Origin: Nomia melanderi
Taxonomy: Eukaryota; Arthropoda; Insecta; Hymenoptera; Halictidae
Length of the DNA: 64,000 nt
Reading direction: 5' to 3'
NCBI RefSeq assembly: GCF_051020985.1
Contig: NC_135000.1
Location: 8,577,001 to 8,641,000, forward strand
The stretch's first letter is position 1; the number at the start of each line of letters is the position of its first letter. Made by a program: the position numbers and the translations under genes. Positions 59,090-64,000 of the stretch are shown here, one piece after another. A model generated the notes under the pieces. The model saw only the letters and a program-made list of their open reading frames with translations. It searched no databases and was not told where the DNA came from.

Positions 59090-62000
59090 GACGCATCCTA
59101 TTCTGTACGAAAAAGTACACACATATAGACATACCGATATATGTGCCAATAAATATACACACACGTAAAATAATGAAAATTTAGCTTATACCTCACGCGT
59201 ACGCTAATCATACGATTACTTCCTTTGCTTTTTTTTTCATTTATACACATATACATGTTTATATATACCTCTACATAGATGCATACGTACACACGCACAT
59301 ATATATATATACATATGCATATATACATACATACGTATACGTATGACGTATTATAATAATAATACACTATATCGCATATAAAAAACAATTACTTATTGTA
59401 GAATACAAGATTGTTTCGTACATATACATAGATGTACGCGTACGTAAGTACACAAACGTATGCGTACACACGCACACATATAAATACGTATATATAGTTA
59501 TGTATATACGTGTATATATTCCTTTTTATTATTAATCTGCTCATTTTAATTAATTGAGTGTCATTTTTGTATCATCCTCGTCGTTAGTATTAGTACTGTT
59601 AGTTATTATTATTAATATTATTATTATTATACACATATCGTGCTTCCTTACGTCACCGTTTCATTTCAAATTCTTCTTCGTCATTCCGTCATTCGGTCAC
59701 CAAAAATTTGCTTTTTTTTTTATACAATAAATGTTTGTTTCAATGAACAAAATCCTCGTTTCGTGATCTGTGCCAGTCACCTAAAGTTTTAGATCATCAT
59801 GTGCAACTGAAATGCAAGAGTCGTTAAAGAAAACTAATTTTTGCCCAATTTGAATTCTCTGAATTATTTATAGAAAGGAAATCTGGTTAAACTGGTTCGT
59901 CAAAAAGCAAAAGTTTGGTCACTTCTCGATTGAATTGTACACCTTAAAAGAACGTGAACGAAATCTCGTACCACGTCGCCTATAAAAAATGTCACGAATC
60001 TATTGAAAACGAACGAATCTACGAAAGCTCGTCGCCACTCTATTGGAATACGCTAAAATAAAATCGAAACTCCTCGGCGAAGACAATAGGCGTTCCAAAA
60101 ACGTAACAGAAGAAAAAGACAGAAATATAAAACACCGCTTATTTTACAACGTTCTCTTTAATTATGCAACTTTTATTATTATTGTATAACTGTCATAATA
60201 TTCGACTTTGTTTGTTTTTACAATCATTCAGGATCATCAAGTTTTCGACTTCATCACTCGATCGTTCATGAAGTTCCTCGTAATCACACGGTATAATCAC
60301 TAACGCACAATATATTTATATATTTATATATATACTTCATTTTTTTTCCCTTAAACAAAATGAAAAATCGAACGGAAGAACGTAACAGTTGCTCGGTGAC
60401 GATTACGATTAACTTGACAGATAAAAAAAAAGGAAACATCCGATCGACGGACTCGAAAGCATATTAGTAACAATAGAAAATAGTAAAAATTTGTATTAAA
60501 AAAAGAGAAAGAGAGACAGAGATAGAGATAGAGAGAGAGAAAGAAAATGGAATTACCAAAGAAAAAGAGGCAGAAAGAGAAAAGATCGTTTAAAAATTAT
60601 AATTATTGCTTCGTCGTTATTTATCGATTATGTGATCGAAAGTAAAACGAAATTTAAACGGTATCATCTATGAAACGGTACCTTTATCGCTCTACGTTAA
60701 TTATACAATAATGACAAGTAATCGAAGAATATTCTTTTATATTTATTTTACCGTCTTCTTCCTTTTACGCTTTAAAAGCTAACAATTGATACAAAAATCG
60801 ACTCGTTGACGACACGATTAGAAAGGCTACCCAGAATACTCGACGGGGATTAATAATGTAATAATTATCGACGAGACTTTTCCCGTTGATTTTCCTTACT
60901 TTTTCATTCGATAAAAAAGTGACTCCGATGAAGGATGACCAGGGACATTTCGAAAATTTTCCCTTTAAAAGCAAGTGAGGAGAAAATCAGGCTACGATGA
61001 GGGGAAGTGGTATGATAGAAGAGGGGGAGGGGGGACGTGTGTTTGCGTGTATGCGTGTAATAGTGATGAAAGCCGACACGAGATTCGGAGCGAAATTACG
61101 AATAAATAAAACTAAAATTTCTTCTTGGATCAAACTTAACGAGATGACACGTGATGTTACCATAAAACGTTAAGCAACGTCTAAGATATGCGATGAAACC
61201 GGACAATCGTTGACAAGATTCATTTTTGACAGACTCCGAAAGAGAAGTTTTTATCATTGCTGGTACAGTGAAGGTAATAACCGTGAAACGAGACAATGGC
61301 AACAAAGAAAGAGTTGAATTTTGAAATAAAAATACACCAGATTGGAAACGTACCTGAGGAAAGCGGTGGTTTTATGGTCAGGATGATGGGTCTCTGCTTG
61401 GTAGATGAAAGGAGCGAGGGAACAACCTTGAGATTGTGGTAAACTTCCGAGTTAAGAAGAGGAAACGAGAAAAGGGTGATTTTGGTTGGTAGGTGTTGAA
61501 ACATCATTCTTCACTGTATTCGTATCTTCTTGTCATCTTCAACCTTGTTTCTCGTCTGTTACACTCTTAAGCTAGAATCAGCAACCTTATATCTCGCCGA
61601 GAGGAACACCTGCAGTACTTTATCCGTCTACACTGTCAATGAAAAATTTCCGTGTATTGAAATGTTGCGATCTGAATTATCATTCACGTTATACTCATCG
61701 CTCAATCACTTCATCCTTCGTTTTGATCTCGACTTCGAACACCGCCCTTTCGAACTTTATACTCTTACATTCCCGTACTTATACAGTATGATCGTAATCG
61801 AAACGTGATCCTTGCATTTTGCCAGACTATGCTGCTTAAAATTCAGCCGCGTACACGTACAGCGATCGACAAACTTGACCGTTAATGCCAGCTTAATTAT
61901 CATCCTCGCACCCATCCCCGTTGCCATAACAGTGTGTACTTTTTGGTGAGTTCCGCGAGCGTGTACATGTATTCGTTTGTGTTTAGGTGTACGTGTGAGA

Positions 62001-62480
62001 TCGAGCCAGAGAGCCAACTGCCGGTAGAACAGACTCTAGCTGAATTCCGTTTCCACATCCTGCAACAAACTTTATTCAATTATTCGAAGTCGTTTACAGA
62101 TAGACCCGACTCAACCGACCACTTATTATCAACGAGCCAGATAATGACGGCGAATGGAGAAAAAAAAGTAAAAATGTGAAATAGTTTGCACAGAGTCCAG
62201 AGATAATTGATATATGGAAAATGATATCTAATTATTTTTCAGAACTATTTTACTTTGAATCTGACGAGTGATGTCTACTTAAAAAAAAGAAAAAGAACGC
62301 TAATACCATTGAAAAGAAATTAGTTCCAGAAACAATCTGGAACAGGGAAGAAACTGGAAACACATGAAAAGTAAGGAAAACATGAACATGCGAGTAAAGC
62401 GTTTGAAATCAGAGACTCAAGATGACACGGACGAATGGATAAACGAAAATTAAAATGCTTTGTTCTTCTTTATAAGAATG
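59090..62480. other. AT-rich spacer beyond the RanBP9 3' end
   Basis: Contains alternating TATACGTA/ACATATAT tracts (59230-59520), poly-A/T runs and a short (GA)n near 60505-60545. No gene recognised. Confidence 0.5.
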
Positions 62481-62487
62481 GATATAC

Positions 62488-62493
62488 TTTATT
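62488..62493 (-). other. Poly(A) signal of RanBP9
   Basis: AATAAA on the minus strand, 311 nt past the TGA at 62804-62806. Confidence 0.5.
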
Positions 62494-62803
62494 CTTTGTA
62501 ATAAACAAAATTAATAAATGTATTTTATTTAAATATGCAAGATATCTTTCTTATCACAAAATATAGCTTAGTTTAAAGTCATCAAAACTCGTTAACAATC
62601 TTCCCTAATCAACTTAACAACGATCGCATACGCATTCAATATATTGTTTTGATGCTCACATTGATCTCAATTCATTGTCGATCACCGGACGTATCAACTA
62701 TCCCCAGTTTCTTGCAATTGGTGCGCAATGAACGCATTAAGAGAATTACTAACCAAACTCGTGCCGGCAGAAGAAGCAGACGTGGCAGCAGGGGTAGGCA
62801 CCG

Positions 62804-63980
62804 TCAATATTGGATGATATTGTCTACATCTGCGAAGCCGCAAGCCCCAAGACCAGCACGAGACATAAGCCGTACGAGTTCCTTTGCATGCGACGCCGCG
62901 ACTTCTAATGGTGGTCGTCGTGGCAAGTTACTCGATTCTGAAATTACAGACGATCAAAGTATTAAATATCAGAGACTTCTTTCATCTTAATGAGAGACTC
63001 CCCGTTATAAATAGTCTTACAACTTGTTCGCATTCTTTTATTTCTTCGATCATTAAATAACAAAAATTTATAATGCATGCAACATTGTGCACTTTAACCC
63101 TCGGTGTACCGCAGCTCATTAAAATTCTTACTGTCTGCGAACGTGTTAACATATAAATCTGTAGATAATATTCAACTGATCTCATCGGCGCTGCGTTCAA
63201 ACGCAATTCGAATGCGTCACTTTGATCTGCCGATTTGCATGTAGCAAATAAAACGTATTGTCTTACCAAGTATGGCGGAATTGAGTCTTGCGCAAACGGT
63301 TTCCCTTTCTTGGGGATCGAGCTGCCATCCAACCGGTGAATTCCATGGGTTCGCGTAAGCGAGCAGACTGAACGCGTCTTGAAGCATTTTTTTATTGCTC
63401 TCACTTTTTCCATGCTGCTGCCGTAAATGTATCGACTGAGAGTAAAGTTGCCTGCCGAATTCCAACATTTTCTCGATCGCTTGCTTATCGCCGCCGCAAA
63501 GCTGTTTCTTGTTACCCTTGTTCAACGTGTTTTCTGGACTACAACTGCCGTTCTGTTGTTGCTGTGTTTGATTAGTATTGTCCACTTCTGAAAACAAATT
63601 AAATCGTCAACATTTCGAATAATCTAATGCGATTAATTGGCGAGGGAAAAATACAATGAAAGCTCACCCATATCAACATCCTCTCCGTTCTGACACTTGT
63701 ATCCATTCGTGCTCAAATCACCATTTTGATAGCCATTATTGTTTCTCACGCCATTTACAATATTCTCTTCCATATCTACATCATCCTCAATTTGCCCGTT
63801 AATAAACTGCTGCTCGGTAGAACCATTGATTGCATTACTAATGTTCATCTCCTCGACAGTACCATTTGTAGACGACTTTGTATAAGCTTTTGTAGACTGT
63901 ATAACACTAGTTTGATTAACATTGGAATTCTGACAGACCTCAGAATCACTACCGTTCACCATCTCAACGAACTGTCGACA
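62804..63980 (-). CDS. RanBPM: RanBP9/RanBPM, C-terminal part (continues past the right edge)
   Basis: Three exons in transcript order: 63980-63668, 63587-63267, 62937-62804, in frame and ending at TGA. Recognisable content: QFVEMVNGSDSEV at the start; a long Asn/Ser/Asp-rich linker; LCGGDKQAIEKMLEFGRQL; NKKMLQDAFSLLAYANPWNS; PVGWQLDPQERETVCARLNS; and the final PRRPPLEVA, ELVRLMSRAGLGACGF. This is the CRA/CTLH-C region of RanBP9/10. The family is a scaffold of the CTLH E3 ligase complex and binds Ran-related and receptor partners; in flies it acts in germline niche and neuronal functions. The SPRY and LisH domains would lie to the right. The poly-Gln run (QQQQ) near the second exon start is in the linker. 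Confidence 0.95.
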
Positions 63981-64000
63981 CTTTAAAGCGAAAAGAAGGT

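Overview
The window looks like insect nuclear DNA, most likely from a hymenopteran (bee-like). Reasons: spliced genes with short GT-AG introns (68-72 bp in the first gene), AT-rich spacers broken by CpG-rich blocks, animal-only protein families, and many TTAA-flanked MITEs. It holds five recognisable protein-coding genes whose exons I could join in frame by hand. From left to right they are: a CANT1-type calcium-activated apyrase (+, 564-1974, 4 exons, complete, 399 aa); a TTC39C-type tetratricopeptide protein (+, 3614-10783, 9 exons, 546 aa); a short SUN-domain protein of the SPAG4/SUN3 kind (+, about 12967-16576, 8 exons); the heterotrimeric G-protein subunit Galpha-o (-, 50182-29018, 8 coding exons, exactly 354 aa, plus a likely upstream 5' UTR exon); and the C-terminal part of RanBP9/RanBPM (-, 63980-62804, running off the right edge).

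Less certain genes: a minus-strand gene that starts 44 bp from the TTC39C start codon and ends at an AATAAA (2891-3570, apparently broken by a frame change), and two small ORFs in tandem antisense inside TTC39C intron 3 (6605-6325).

The rest is accessory. At least 18 palindromic elements end in CCC..GGG or CAC..GTG next to TTAA, as piggyBac-superfamily MITEs do. They fall into several families, several are nested, and the matching empty sites lie elsewhere in the same window. The most unusual region is 16.99-21.55 kb: an inverted pair of about 220-bp arms encloses a 94-bp satellite that reverses orientation at its centre, and the spacers carry a dense cluster of motifs resembling the CTCF core. 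Other repeats include minisatellites of 161, about 115 and about 68 bp in Galpha-o introns, a 106-bp duplication, CT and CAG microsatellites, and near-perfect hairpins.

Functionally this is ordinary gene order: secretory-pathway nucleotidase, TPR protein, nuclear-envelope LINC protein, neuronal G protein, CTLH-complex/Ran-binding scaffold. I see no operon-like logic. Galpha-o takes about a third of the window because of long introns and a distant 5' UTR exon. No tRNA, rRNA, CRISPR or transposase gene was recognised.
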